Notes under the pieces: model-generated
What the model was told of the DNA's origin: nothing
The model's database searches: none
The model's input: only the letters and a program-made list of their open reading frames with translations
Made by a program: the position numbers and the translations under genes
Assembly (NCBI RefSeq): GCF_024139115.2
Contig: NC_085141.1
Span: 225,542,307-225,606,306 of the forward strand
Source of the DNA: Armigeres subalbatus
Lineage: Eukaryota > Arthropoda > Insecta > Diptera > Culicidae
DNA length: 64,000 nucleotides
Reading direction: 5' to 3'
In this document: positions 55,401-64,000 of the stretch, piece by piece
Layout: each line of letters opens with the position of its first letter
Numbering within the stretch: position 1 is the stretch's first letter

Positions 55401-55528
55401 TCACCTCGATTCGTCGAACTGAGTCGATTGGTATATAACACTATGGGTCTCCGGGCCTTCTATAAAAAGTTTGTTTTTGGAGCGATCATATAGCCTTTAC
55501 CGTATACTTAGTATACGAGAAAGGCAAA

Positions 55529-56888
55529 AAGAAGGAAGAAGGAACAAGGAAGAAAGAAAAAGGAAGAAAGAAAAAGGAAAAAGGAACAAGGAAGGAGGAT
55601 GAAGGAAGGAGGATGAAGGAAGGAGGATGAAGGAAGAAGGAAGAAGCTAGAAGGAAGAAAGAAGAAGGAAGAAGGAAGAAGGAAGAAGGAAGAAGGAAGA
55701 AAGAAGAAGAAAGAAGAAAGAAGAAAGAAGGAAGAAGGAAGAAGGAAGAAGGAAGAAGGAAGAAGGAAGAAGGAAGAAGGAAGAAGGAAGCAGGAAGCAG
55801 GAAGAAGGAAGAAGGAAGAAGGAAGAAGGAAGAAGGAAGAAGGAAGAAGGAAGAAGGAAGAAGGAAGAAGAAGGAAGAAGGAAGAAGGAAGAAGGAAGAA
55901 GGAAGAAGGAAGAAGGAAGAAGGAAGAAGGAAGATGGAAGAAGGAAGAAGGAAGAAGGAAGAAGGAAGAAGGAAGAAGGAAGAAGGAAGAAGGAAGAAGG
56001 AAGAAGGAAGAAGGAAGAAGGAAGAAGGAAGAAGGAAGAAGGAAGAAGGAAGAATGAAGAAGGCAGAAGAAAGAAGATAGAAGAAAGTAGAAAGAAGAAA
56101 GAAAAAAGAAGAAAGAAATAAGAAAGAAGAAAGAAGAAAGAAGAAAGAAGAAAGAAGAAAGAAGAAAGAAGAAAGAAGAAAGAAGAAAGAAGAAAGAAGA
56201 AAGAAGAAAGAAGAAAGAAGAAATAAGAAAGAAGAAAGAAGAAAGAAGAAAGAAGAAAGAAGAAAGAAGAAATAAAAAAGAAGAAAGAAGAAGAAAGAAA
56301 GAAGAAAGAAAAAAGAAGAAAGAAGAAAGAAGAAAGAAGAAAGAAGAAAGAAGAAAGAAGAAAGAAGAAAGAAGAAAGAAGAAAGAAGAAAGAAGAAAGA
56401 AGAAAGAAGAAAGAAGAAAGAATGAAGAAGGAAGAAAGAAGTAGGAAGAAAGAGGTAAGAAGAAGGAAGAAGGAAAAAGAAATAAGGAAGAAAGAAGAAA
56501 GAAGAAGAAAGAAGGAAGAAAGAAGAAGGGAAAAGGAAGAAAGAAGAAGGAAGAAGGAAGAAGGAAGAGGGAAGGAAGAAGAAAGAGGAAAGGAAGAAGA
56601 AAGAAGAAAGAAGAGGGAAGAAGGAAGAAGGAAGAAGAAAGAAGGAAGAAGAAAGAAGTAAGAAGAAAGAAGGAAGAAGGAAGAAGGAAGAAGAAAGAAG
56701 GAAGAAAGAAGAAGAAAGAATTCAGAAGGAAGAAGGAAGAGGAAAGAAGGAAGGAAGAGGACAGAAGGAAGGAAGAAAAAAGAAGAAGGAAGAAGGAAAA
56801 AGGTTGAAGGAAGAAGGAATAAGGAAGAAGGAAGAAGGAAGAAGAAATATACAAGAAGGTAGAAGGAAAAAGGGGTAAGGTGAAGAAA
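55529..56888 (+). repeat. 1.36 kb polypurine tract of 7-base units
   Basis: Almost entirely A and G on the plus strand. 55640-56060 is mainly the heptamer AGAAGGA, 56090-56440 mainly AGAAAGA, and the rest is mixed. Only scattered C or T interrupts. Minus-strand frames of more than 400 Phe/Leu/Ser codons across it result from the missing stops, not from a gene. The tract lies between inverted satellite copies, in the intron of the allatotropin gene. Confidence 0.95.
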
Positions 56889-56925
56889 GCACTTCTCATT
56901 TTTCACCTCTTGCTTCTTTTTGCTA

Positions 56926-57000
56926 ATTCGGCCTAATGACCGTTCGGCCTAATGACCTTCGGCCAAATGGCCTTCTGCCTAATGGCCTGACACCGTTTCG
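56926..57000. repeat. TTCGGCCTAATGACC repeats
   Basis: Five short units (TTCGGCCTAATGACC, TTCGGCCAAATGGCC and variants), the same style as the GGCCGAAA repeats at 14990-15347. Confidence 0.75.
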
Positions 57001-57265
57001 GACAGCAGAACAAAGGGAGCGGAAGCGACAATCTTTATCTTGTAACTAAAATATCTGTTCTCTCACTATTCTGATAATTTAAAACAAAAAAATCGTAAAG
57101 GTACTGATTTTTAAATTTGGCCTAATATTTGCTTGAAGTTTTTAAAATCGAAAACAAAATCTGAAAAAATGCTGCACGTGTGAACCGGCCTGAACAATTG
57201 GCCTGATATTTGCTCAAAATCTGGCGAATGTTAGGCATAACTCCACTTCTTCGACTTTTGTTTTA
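57001..57265. other. Short intronic spacer
   Basis: No feature supported. Confidence 0.4.
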
Positions 57266-57397
57266 TTTTTGTCTTTCTCGTATACTAAGTATACGGTAAA
57301 GGCTATATGATCGCTCCAAAAACAAACTTTTTATAGAAGGCCCGGAGACCCATAGTGTTATATACCAATCGACTCAGTTCGACGAATTGAGGTGATG

Positions 57398-57447
57398 TCT
57401 GTGTGTGTGTGTGTGTGTGTATGTGTGTGTATGTGTGTGTGTATGCG
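57398..57447 (+). repeat. (GT)n in copy 3, first
   Basis: A GT run with a few AT interruptions in the usual place after lead A. Confidence 0.9.
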
Positions 57448-57459
57448 CAAAACTACTCA

Positions 57460-59270
57460 AAAAATGTCACTCATTTTTCGGGCACTTATCCTCAACCGAT
57501 TTGCTCGCAACAAGTTGCATTCGACGCAGAATCCTGTCCCATTGTTTCCTATTTGAAATTGGCCAGATCGGACTATGGGATCAGGAGTTATGGCCAAAAT
57601 ACAAATTCATACCAAAAAAATCGCGTAAAAAATGTCACTCGTTTTACGGGCACTTATCCTCAACCGATTTGCTTGCAACAAGTTGCATTCAACGCAGAAT
57701 CCTGTCCCATTGTTTCCTATTTGGAATTGGCCAGAACGAACTATGGGATCAGAAGTTATGGTCAAAATACCAATTCATACGAAAAAATCGCGTAAAAAAT
57801 GTCACTCATTTTTCGGGCACTTATCCTCAATCGATTTGCTCGCAACAAGTTGCATTCGACCCAGAATCCTGTCCCATTGTTTCCTATTTGAAATTGGCCA
57901 GATCGAACTATGGGATCGAAAGTTTTGGCCAAAATACAAATTCATACGAAAAAAATCGCGTAAAAAATGTCACTCATTTTTCGGGCACTTATCCTCAACC
58001 GATTTGCTCGCAACAAATTGCATTCGACGCAGAATCCTGTCCCATTGTTTCTAATTTGAAATTGGCCAGATCGAACTATGGGATCGAAAGTTATGGCCAA
58101 AATACAAATTCATACGAAAAAAATCGCTAAAAAAATGATACTCATTTTTCGGGCACTTATCCTCAACCGATTTGCTCGCAACAAGTTGCATTCGACGCAG
58201 AATCCTGTCCCATCGTTTCCTATTTGAAATTGGCCAGATCGAACTATGGGATCGAAAGTTATGGCCAAAATACAAATTCATACAAAAAAAATCGCGTAAA
58301 AAATGTCACTCATTTTTCGGGCACTTATCCTCAACCGATTTGTTCGCAACAAATTGCATTCTACGCAGAATCCTGTCCCATTGTTCCCTATTTGAAATTG
58401 GCCAGATCGAACTATGGGATCGAAAATTATACCATTTTTGCCTTTCTCGTATACTATGTATACGGTAAAGGCTATATGATCGCTCCAAAAACAAACTTTT
58501 TATAGAAGGCCCGGAGACCCATAGTGTTATATACCAATCGACTCAGTTCGACGAATTGAGGTGATGTCTGTGTGTGTGTGTGTGTGTGTATGTGTGTGTG
58601 TGTGTGCGCACAAAACGACGCAAAAAATGTCACTCATTTTTTAGGCACTTATCCTCAACCGATTTGCTCGCAACAAGTTGCATTCGACGCAGAATCCTGT
58701 CCCATTATTTCCTATTGAAAATTGGCCAGGCAGGACTATGGGATCGGAAGTTGTGGCCAAAATAAAAATTTATACGTAAAAATCGCGTAAAAAATGTCAC
58801 TCATTTTTCGGGCACTTATCCTCAACCGATTTGCTCGCAACAAATTGCATTCACGGCAGAATCCTTTCCCATTGTTTCCTATTGAAAATTGGCCAGGTCG
58901 GACTATGGGATCGGAAGTTATGGCCAAAATACAAATTTATACGTAAAAATCGCGTAAAAAATGTCACTCATTTTTCGGGCACTTATCCTCAACCGATTTG
59001 CTCGCAACAAATTGCATTCACGGCAGAATCCTTTCCCATTGTTTCCTATTGAAAATTGACCAGATCGGACTATGGGATCGAAAGTTATGGCCAAACCACC
59101 TTTTTTTTAATAGAAAAATCAGAAAAGAAAAATGTCACCTATTTTTCGGACACCTAACCTTGATCGATTTACACGCAACAAGTTGCATTCGACGCAGATT
59201 CCTGTCCCATTGTTTCCTATTGAAAATTGGCCAGATCGAAATATGGGATCGGAAGTTATGGCCGAAACAC
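57460..59270 (+). repeat. 167-bp satellite monomers, two sub-arrays
   Basis: Six monomers before and about four after the second lead at 58438. AATGTCACTCATTTTTCGGG starts at about 57464, 57799, 57968, 58303, 58794 and 58962 (others carry changes). The monomer length of about 167 is two more than a multiple of three, so a run stays open by rotating frames (57405-58130, 241 codons). Confidence 0.9.
58563..58609 (+). repeat. (GT)n in copy 3, second
   Basis: A GT run after the second lead A. Confidence 0.9.
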
Positions 59271-60556
59271 CATTTTTGCCTTTTGTCTACAAAGTATACA
59301 AAAAGGCTATATGTTCGCTCCAAAACCAAACTTTTACAGAAGACCTGGAGACCCATAGTGTTATATACCAATCGACTCAGCTCGATGAACTGAGATGATG
59401 TCTCTGTGTGTGTATGTATGTGTGTGCGCGCACCAAAAATGCGAAAAGTTTAGCTCACTTTTTTGGTACTTATCCTCAACCGATTTACTTGCAACAAATT
59501 CCATTCGACGCGGGATCCTGTCGTATTGTTTTCTATTGAAAATTTGGAAGATCGGACTATGGGCTCAAAAATTATGGCCAAACCCTCAATCGATTTACTC
59601 GCAACATATTGCATTGGACGCGGAATCTTATTCTATTATTTTCTATTGAAAATTGGCCAGCTTGGACTATTACCTTAGAAATTATGGCCAAAATACTTTT
59701 TGTCTTTCTTGTGCTACAAAGTTGTACCGAAAGGCTATAATTTCTCTCCGAAAACGAACTATCGGATGCTTCCACACTGATACACTTCCCTCCCTCTTCA
59801 TACGGGAGTTTGGCAGACGGACAGTCATGAGATTTATATCATAACAAACATTGCCCTCCGCTCGCTTGATGAGAACGACATTTTCGTTTTCTTTTTGTGT
59901 AGTCAGAGCTTCAGTTTAACAAACATACAAATGTGATATCCTTAAAATATATAACTGGGTAAAATAAAACAGGGGTATGTACATCAAAAAGATTGGAAAA
60001 GGAAAAAAAATGTCGAAATTCTTATTAGCATATTGTTGATCAAGTTGAAAACCGAACCGAGATCTCGCGTTTTCAACTGGATCTACAATATCTTTGCTTG
60101 AAATAATCCGATTTTCATAGAACGGCCAAGAAGTTTTTCTTTTTTACTCTTAGCTACTAGCTCATCTACTTTCAAGCAAACACATTATACGAAGGTCGAG
60201 AAAGGCACCATCACCGCTAGGTGGATTAATCTGGGTTTTTTAATAGTTAAAGGCGTCAAAAATATTAGTTCTTTGGGAAACCTTGCATTCAATTAATTAA
60301 TCTGTTGAGGGATTATGTTTGTTACGGAATGGTCAATAATTGTGACATTAGGAAAAAATCGATTATTTTATGAAAATTTCATGTCATGAAATTACTATCA
60401 TCCCGTATTCTTTATCGGCAGTTTTGGAATATATTATCGCAATAATTTGTTTTGTTTTATGAAATAGTAATTTTCTACTCTTGAGTTTTGGCGAAGAAAA
60501 TTTGCCCAACCGTTCTATGCCTATTTTTAAAACATATTTTCAATTATAAATTGCAG

Positions 60557-60710
60557 TTTCCCCTTGGACTGGTTCGTTGGCGAGATGTCATCAAATCCTG
60601 CTCTGGCGAGGACAATCCTGCAACGCTTCGTGGACAGCAACAAGGACGGTCTGTTGACCACGACCGAGTTGCTGAGCTCTGGCGCTAGCGATAGTAACGA
60701 CCTGTTCTAA
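60557..60710 (+). CDS. AT: Allatotropin precursor, C-terminal exon
   Basis: After acceptor TTGCAG, one base completes Ser120 and 50 codons follow to TAA (60708-60710): FPLDWFVGEMSSNPALARTI, LQRFVDSNKDGLLTTTELLS, SGASDSNDLF. The full precursor is 170 residues. VDSNKDGLLTTTEL has the spacing of an EF-hand loop (D-x-N-x-D-G), a feature I recall in allatotropin precursors. Its calcium binding is unproven here. The frame joins exactly, which supports the exon pairing across 7.8 kb. This part is not processed into a known peptide. Confidence 0.9.
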
Positions 60711-61420
60711 GCGTGTGCATCAACTGCGCATCAACTGTTGAAGTCCCTGATCGTGAGCCCCTCATCCCACCGATGATGTATCTGGAATAGATTTTCACCG
60801 AAATTTTACTCAAATTTACCCAAAACTCTTTCGACGTCGCTGAGTATTTGTTGAGCGTTAATCAATGAAGTCAGAGAGGAAGTCTTGTATATTACAATTT
60901 GAACCTGAATGTTAGCTCTTTCTCTTTGCAGATTGGTTCTATGGTTAATTCGTGAGGTGCTATGGTTCTAAAGCATTAGCAAAAAACGTTGATTTGTGAT
61001 GTAGATAAGTTCATAAGTAGGCATAAGAATTTTGTTTATGAGTTATGGTTCATTCATAAAGTGCAGCTAAACAATAGAAAGTACGTTTATCATGATTAGG
61101 CTTTGACGGAATGGAAACTTGGAAATAACCAATGAAGGCTGGATGTTGTGTTGTTTTCAAGATTCCATTCAATCAGGACGTGGAATGGTCAAGGCGGTCA
61201 GCTATCACTAGGTTGAAAGAACATTATCTTATAAGCATGTTTATTGAACATTAATAGTTCTTGATATTTGTGACAAAGGAGAGAATGCTACCTTATTAGC
61301 GAGTAGATATCAAACCAAAGCACTGTACTATACATAATTAAATCGCAGAGAAGTTATATTGTGCAAGGAATACCTACAAAATGCAATTGAAAAATAAAAC
61401 ATGAAAATAACGGTGGAGCA
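60711..61420 (+). other. Probable allatotropin 3' UTR
   Basis: No coding frame follows the stop. AATAAA at 61393-61398 is the first well-placed polyadenylation signal I note in this stretch, which would give a 3' UTR of about 700 bases. The end is inferred. Confidence 0.5.
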
Positions 61421-61929
61421 TTATGTTTCTTGCGTGAAAAGTTTGTCCGTGTAGCGTAATTGCAACGGCTCGTGTTGCCGAGGGGAAGCTTCATTTGGTT
61501 TGGAGCAAGCATCCAAATCCCAGTGGTAGCAGCATCATTTTCTAATTAACATCGCACGAGAATATGACCTGCCATCTAATCCATTCGCTGCACTGCAATC
61601 CATGCTATTCTCTACAAAACAGCGCTGCGATAATTACCGGGAGGCTGCCTACGATTTAGGTAAAGTTGTAGATTGAAACGAAACATATTAATACTATATA
61701 GGCATATAATTTCATGCATGCAAAGAATTCCAACAATTTAACAAGCGCAACGCCAACTATATTGACACTGTAATAGAGTATCCAGAGCTTTCCACTTAAT
61801 GGTGTTGGTTGGTGTATGTTTAATCAAAAGTATAATTATAAAAGTCCAGAGTAAATGGGTCAACATAACACTTTGAAATTCATTTCATGTACCTATTAAC
61901 ATTTTTTGAACTCAAGGTGTTAGTTTTGG
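61421..61929. other. Intergenic spacer
   Basis: No gene or repeat recognised. Confidence 0.4.
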
Positions 61930-62318
61930 AGTTCCCGGACCCAGCCTAACAAAATCAGAGAGCTTAGCCCGCCAGTGTAATGTCTTTTCAGCCGAAGCCA
62001 CTGCCGTTTTTGTTGCTTCCACACACCCGGCTGACAAGCCGATCGTCATCTTCACCGAATCTGCAAAGTGTTGTCGCCGCCCTCCAGAGTGAGCATTCCA
62101 AGCACCCGAGCGTGGATCCAAGGAATTCTTGCCGGCATGATTCCCGGTACCACGTTCGCTCGGATCCCCGGCCATTGTGGCGTCAGGGGGAACACCACTT
62201 CTGATTTGCGAATCCCGCTGGCGCTGGCCGACGTGAAAAACTGGACAAAGAGTGTTGTCGGTCAGGACTGGGCTTCGCTTTGGAGCTCCAGGAACAGAAT
62301 CTTCCTAACAAATAGCAA
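61930..62318 (+). pseudogene. RNase H fragment of a LINE
   Basis: In changing frames: FSAEATAVFVASTHPADKPI then VIFTESA (usual Glu and Asp regions), LQSEHSKHPSV, QGILAGMIPGTTFARIPGHC and GVRGNTTSDL (the usual WIPGHxGxxGN motif with Trp changed to Arg), then DVKNWTKSVVGQDWASLWSS. At least two frameshifts. This resembles the RNase H of I- or LOA-like elements. There is no RT next to it. The 210-bp repeat begins directly after. Confidence 0.75.
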
Positions 62319-62528
62319 CCCTATAACCAGAGACCGGCGGAGTGAAAAACTGTCGAAATGGCAACGTATGAAAATGCATGAAATCGTGAAAATGATACTG
62401 GCAGCACTTGAACTTTTTGCTTGCTTCTTATGGGTGCAAAAAGTAAACAAGTCGAAATGGAACCGCTTTTGACGGTTCGATTGGAAACAAGATGGCGTCT
62501 TCGCCGATCTCTTATTCTAGTATTTCTA
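62319..62528 (+). repeat. 210-bp dispersed repeat, copy 2
   Basis: The plus-strand copy of 24697-24907. It starts CCCTATAACCAGAGACCGGC and ends at CTCTTATTCTAGTATTTCTA. Differences between the copies are few, and the shared 50-codon frame stays open in both. Confidence 0.75.
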
Positions 62529-63974
62529 CTAACAAAAATAAAGGACTCTACACAGCAAAAAAAAATATTAATATGCCGTGACGCAACTTTGTTAAACGTA
62601 CTCAACAAATCTATGTAAAAGTCAATTTAATGTATTTTCAAATCAAATCGATGCTTTATTACACAAATTGAACGTAGTATGTGACAGACAAAATATTTTT
62701 CTTGTTACGCTTTAAGTACGTAAAGTTACCTTCGTAAATCGTTATTTTATTACACATAAAATGATGCACATCGTGCTGGTTGTAAATGAAACACTATATT
62801 ACCTATTCATGTGGTATATTACGTAAAAACGATGTAAAATTACTTAACGATGCTGCGATTGCGCTCAAGCCCAGTCTGGAACAAACTGACAGCCAGCCAT
62901 ATTTAATTTTTGGGTGTTCGGTGAAAACATTATTTGACCTTGTTTTTTTTTGCAAATTCAGTGAAAAAATAGTGAGTTGTGTGAGAAGTAAAGAAAAACA
63001 CAGTTATAGTGAACTGGTGCGACCACCCGTAGTCGCAGATGTAGTTTTTTAAATGAAAATCGAGGAGCGGGCACAGCAATGTTTTGATTCGATTGTTTCG
63101 GAGGTAAGTTTTCATGGCGGCCATTTAATTATCGTTTTGTGCCTACAATCGATTTTTATTGCAATCCTTATTATAGGAATTTAATCACTAATAAAAATCT
63201 TCTCAGCGCCATAAAAAACAATTCAGGAATGGCTTTCCTGGGGTGACATTGCGCATCTCGAATCGAATCACTCGATTCGTAAGTTTTTGGATTCGTTTCG
63301 AAAAACTTGCGGCATTATCTATTTCGTTCGACTTCATTCAGTCGCAGTACAAGATTTCGAATGGTGCTGTACTAGTTCAATCGAGTATGTTCTGTCAAAC
63401 GAAATGTAAACAGAGAGAATAGAGATAGCTGTCTCCGTGTTTAGTATGCCGCCCGCTGGAGAGACAACCTTCAGCGCATGGCGAATGTGAGTAAACAGAG
63501 AGAATAAGAGTAATTTCATATGAAGGTAGCATATTGCCTATTGGAAAGGCATCCTTCAGGGCATGAATTGGCAGTTAATTTATAAACAAGCAAATTGTGC
63601 TCAATGATTTTAAAAAGCAATATTATTCATTGAGAAGTTGCAACCGATTAAAACATTATACCGATACGACATGTTTTGTAAATTGAGATATTGTAACGAC
63701 ACAAATTATAAGTTTTATGTTTATTCGAGTGTATGCCATAGATCCAAATTTGAGCTAAATAATTTAAAGCTAAAGAAGGATTCGATAATAAATTACTTTG
63801 TTGTTTTCATGTATTTTAGTTAAATGGTCATCTCATGCGCGTTTTTTTTTTATTTAACTCATATATTTTTACGTAGATTTTGGAATATACACGAATTCGT
63901 AAAAAAATACGTAAAAAAATACTGCAAAAAAAACTTTTTTAGATGAAGTCGTTTTTACGCAGATTTCGGGATAA
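62529..63974. other. AT-rich spacer
   Basis: No gene. TAAACAGAGAGAATA occurs twice (about 63407 and 63493), and TACGTAAAAA-type words recur near 62710-62840 and 63870-63950, which may be degenerate MITE ends. No pairing is clear. Confidence 0.4.
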
Positions 63975-64000
63975 GGGAACGTCCACAAATTACGTAACGC
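63975..64000. mobile_element. Start of a TTACGTAACGC-type MITE, cut by window edge
   Basis: GGGAACGTCCACAAATTACG followed by TAACGC resembles the terminal repeat of the element at 10022-10382 (GGGTCTGTTCAAATATTACG, TAACGC). Only the first 26 bases are in the window. Confidence 0.5.

Larger units (their letters stand above)
53193..55528 (-). mobile_element. Composite satellite element, copy 2 (minus)
   Basis: The reverse of copy 1. The start (TTTTTGCCTTTCTCGTATAC) is at 55528, then the lead, an (AC)n run at 55334-55397, about ten satellite monomers down to about 53800, and the shared end (ACCGCTAGGTGGATTAATCT) at 53193-53225. Modules B and C are absent. A short polypurine run (53155-53195) adjoins the outer end, and the large polypurine tract the inner end. 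Confidence 0.85.
57266..60240 (+). mobile_element. Composite satellite element, copy 3 (plus)
   Basis: Order: start and lead A at 57266, (GT)n, six monomers (57464-58430), a second lead A with hairpin at 58438, (GT)n, about four monomers (58627-59270), lead B at 59275, lead C at 59696, then the unique 3' part and end TAGGTGGATTAATCTGGGTT at 60240. The 59275-60240 section is nearly the same as 45776-46775, so copies 1 and 3 share an ancestor. The region from 59900 contains an intact run in common with 46440-46770. It ends 316 bases before the last exon. Confidence 0.85.
52733..60556 (+). other. Allatotropin intron, 7.8 kb, repeat-filled
   Basis: Donor GTGAAT at 52733 and acceptor AATTATAAATTGCAG ending at 60556. 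It joins phase 2 to phase 2 (AG + T = Ser). Inside are composite satellite copies 2 (minus) and 3 (plus) around a polypurine tract. I saw no other plausible coding exon, although alternative exons are known for allatotropin genes of other insects. The plus strand, which is the transcript, contains the purine version of the tract. Confidence 0.85.

Noticed and set aside
55508..56906. Minus-strand frames of 463 and 419 codons rich in Phe, Leu and Ser
   Set aside because: They lie wholly in the polypurine tract, where stop codons cannot occur on the pyrimidine strand. No motif and no gene context.
62068..62472. 134-codon plus-strand frame as a host gene
   Set aside because: It is a fusion of a frameshifted LINE RNase H remnant with the 210-bp repeat.

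Overview
This window looks like Aedes-type mosquito genomic DNA. The best evidence is one host gene, the allatotropin neuropeptide precursor. Its encoded peptide APFRNSEMMTARGF, followed by Gly-Lys-Arg-Arg, matches my recollection of the Aedes aegypti allatotropin. Feilai-like tRNA-derived SINEs, a LOA-type non-LTR element, DD37E mariners and very many short inverted-repeat elements fit the same genus. Most of the remaining sequence is repeats, largely broken and nested.

Layout. 1-5300: two RTE/BovB-like LINEs, facing away from each other, both disabled. 5400-9300: a Feilai-like SINE, a DD37E mariner remnant, a possible copia-like LTR, and two short repeats with tRNA-like cores. 10000-13600: a MITE with an 11-bp target duplication, then a 2.6 kb element with CAGGGTGGCCACT ends that carries two younger MITEs. 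14300-17200: degenerate repeats around an RTE 3' fragment. 17785-23700: a nearly full-length but decayed LOA-type element, minus strand, with a DUF4780-like ORF1 and an ORF2 with endonuclease, RT, RNase H and a CCHC knuckle. 24000-28500: MITEs, a tandem dimer of one short repeat, and AT-rich spacer. 28535-30560: an internally deleted Jockey-type LINE, next to a mariner (30635-33061) that holds a transposon that in turn holds a fold-back MITE. 33000-36000: more short repeats, a SINE with a clear 12-bp duplication, and a LINE RT fragment. 37505-42100: an RTE-like copy split by a MITE and by a 2094-bp element with an 8-bp duplication and an internal 53-bp minisatellite. 42707-46775: a composite satellite element. 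47755-49750: a foldback-type element inside a short tandem array.

The allatotropin gene (52365-61400) is on the plus strand. One exon (52365-52732) encodes the signal peptide and mature peptide. The next (60557-60710) encodes a C-terminal tail with an EF-hand-like stretch. The 7.8 kb intron holds two large oppositely oriented copies of the satellite element around a 1.36 kb almost pure polypurine tract. This is the most unusual architecture in the window. Downstream are a probable 3' UTR, an RNase H fragment of a LINE, and a 210-bp repeat that also occurs inverted 37 kb upstream.

Family names come from motifs read by eye. LINE clade assignments, MITE superfamilies and exact ends are inference unless a target duplication or terminal repeat is cited. 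No similarity search was possible.
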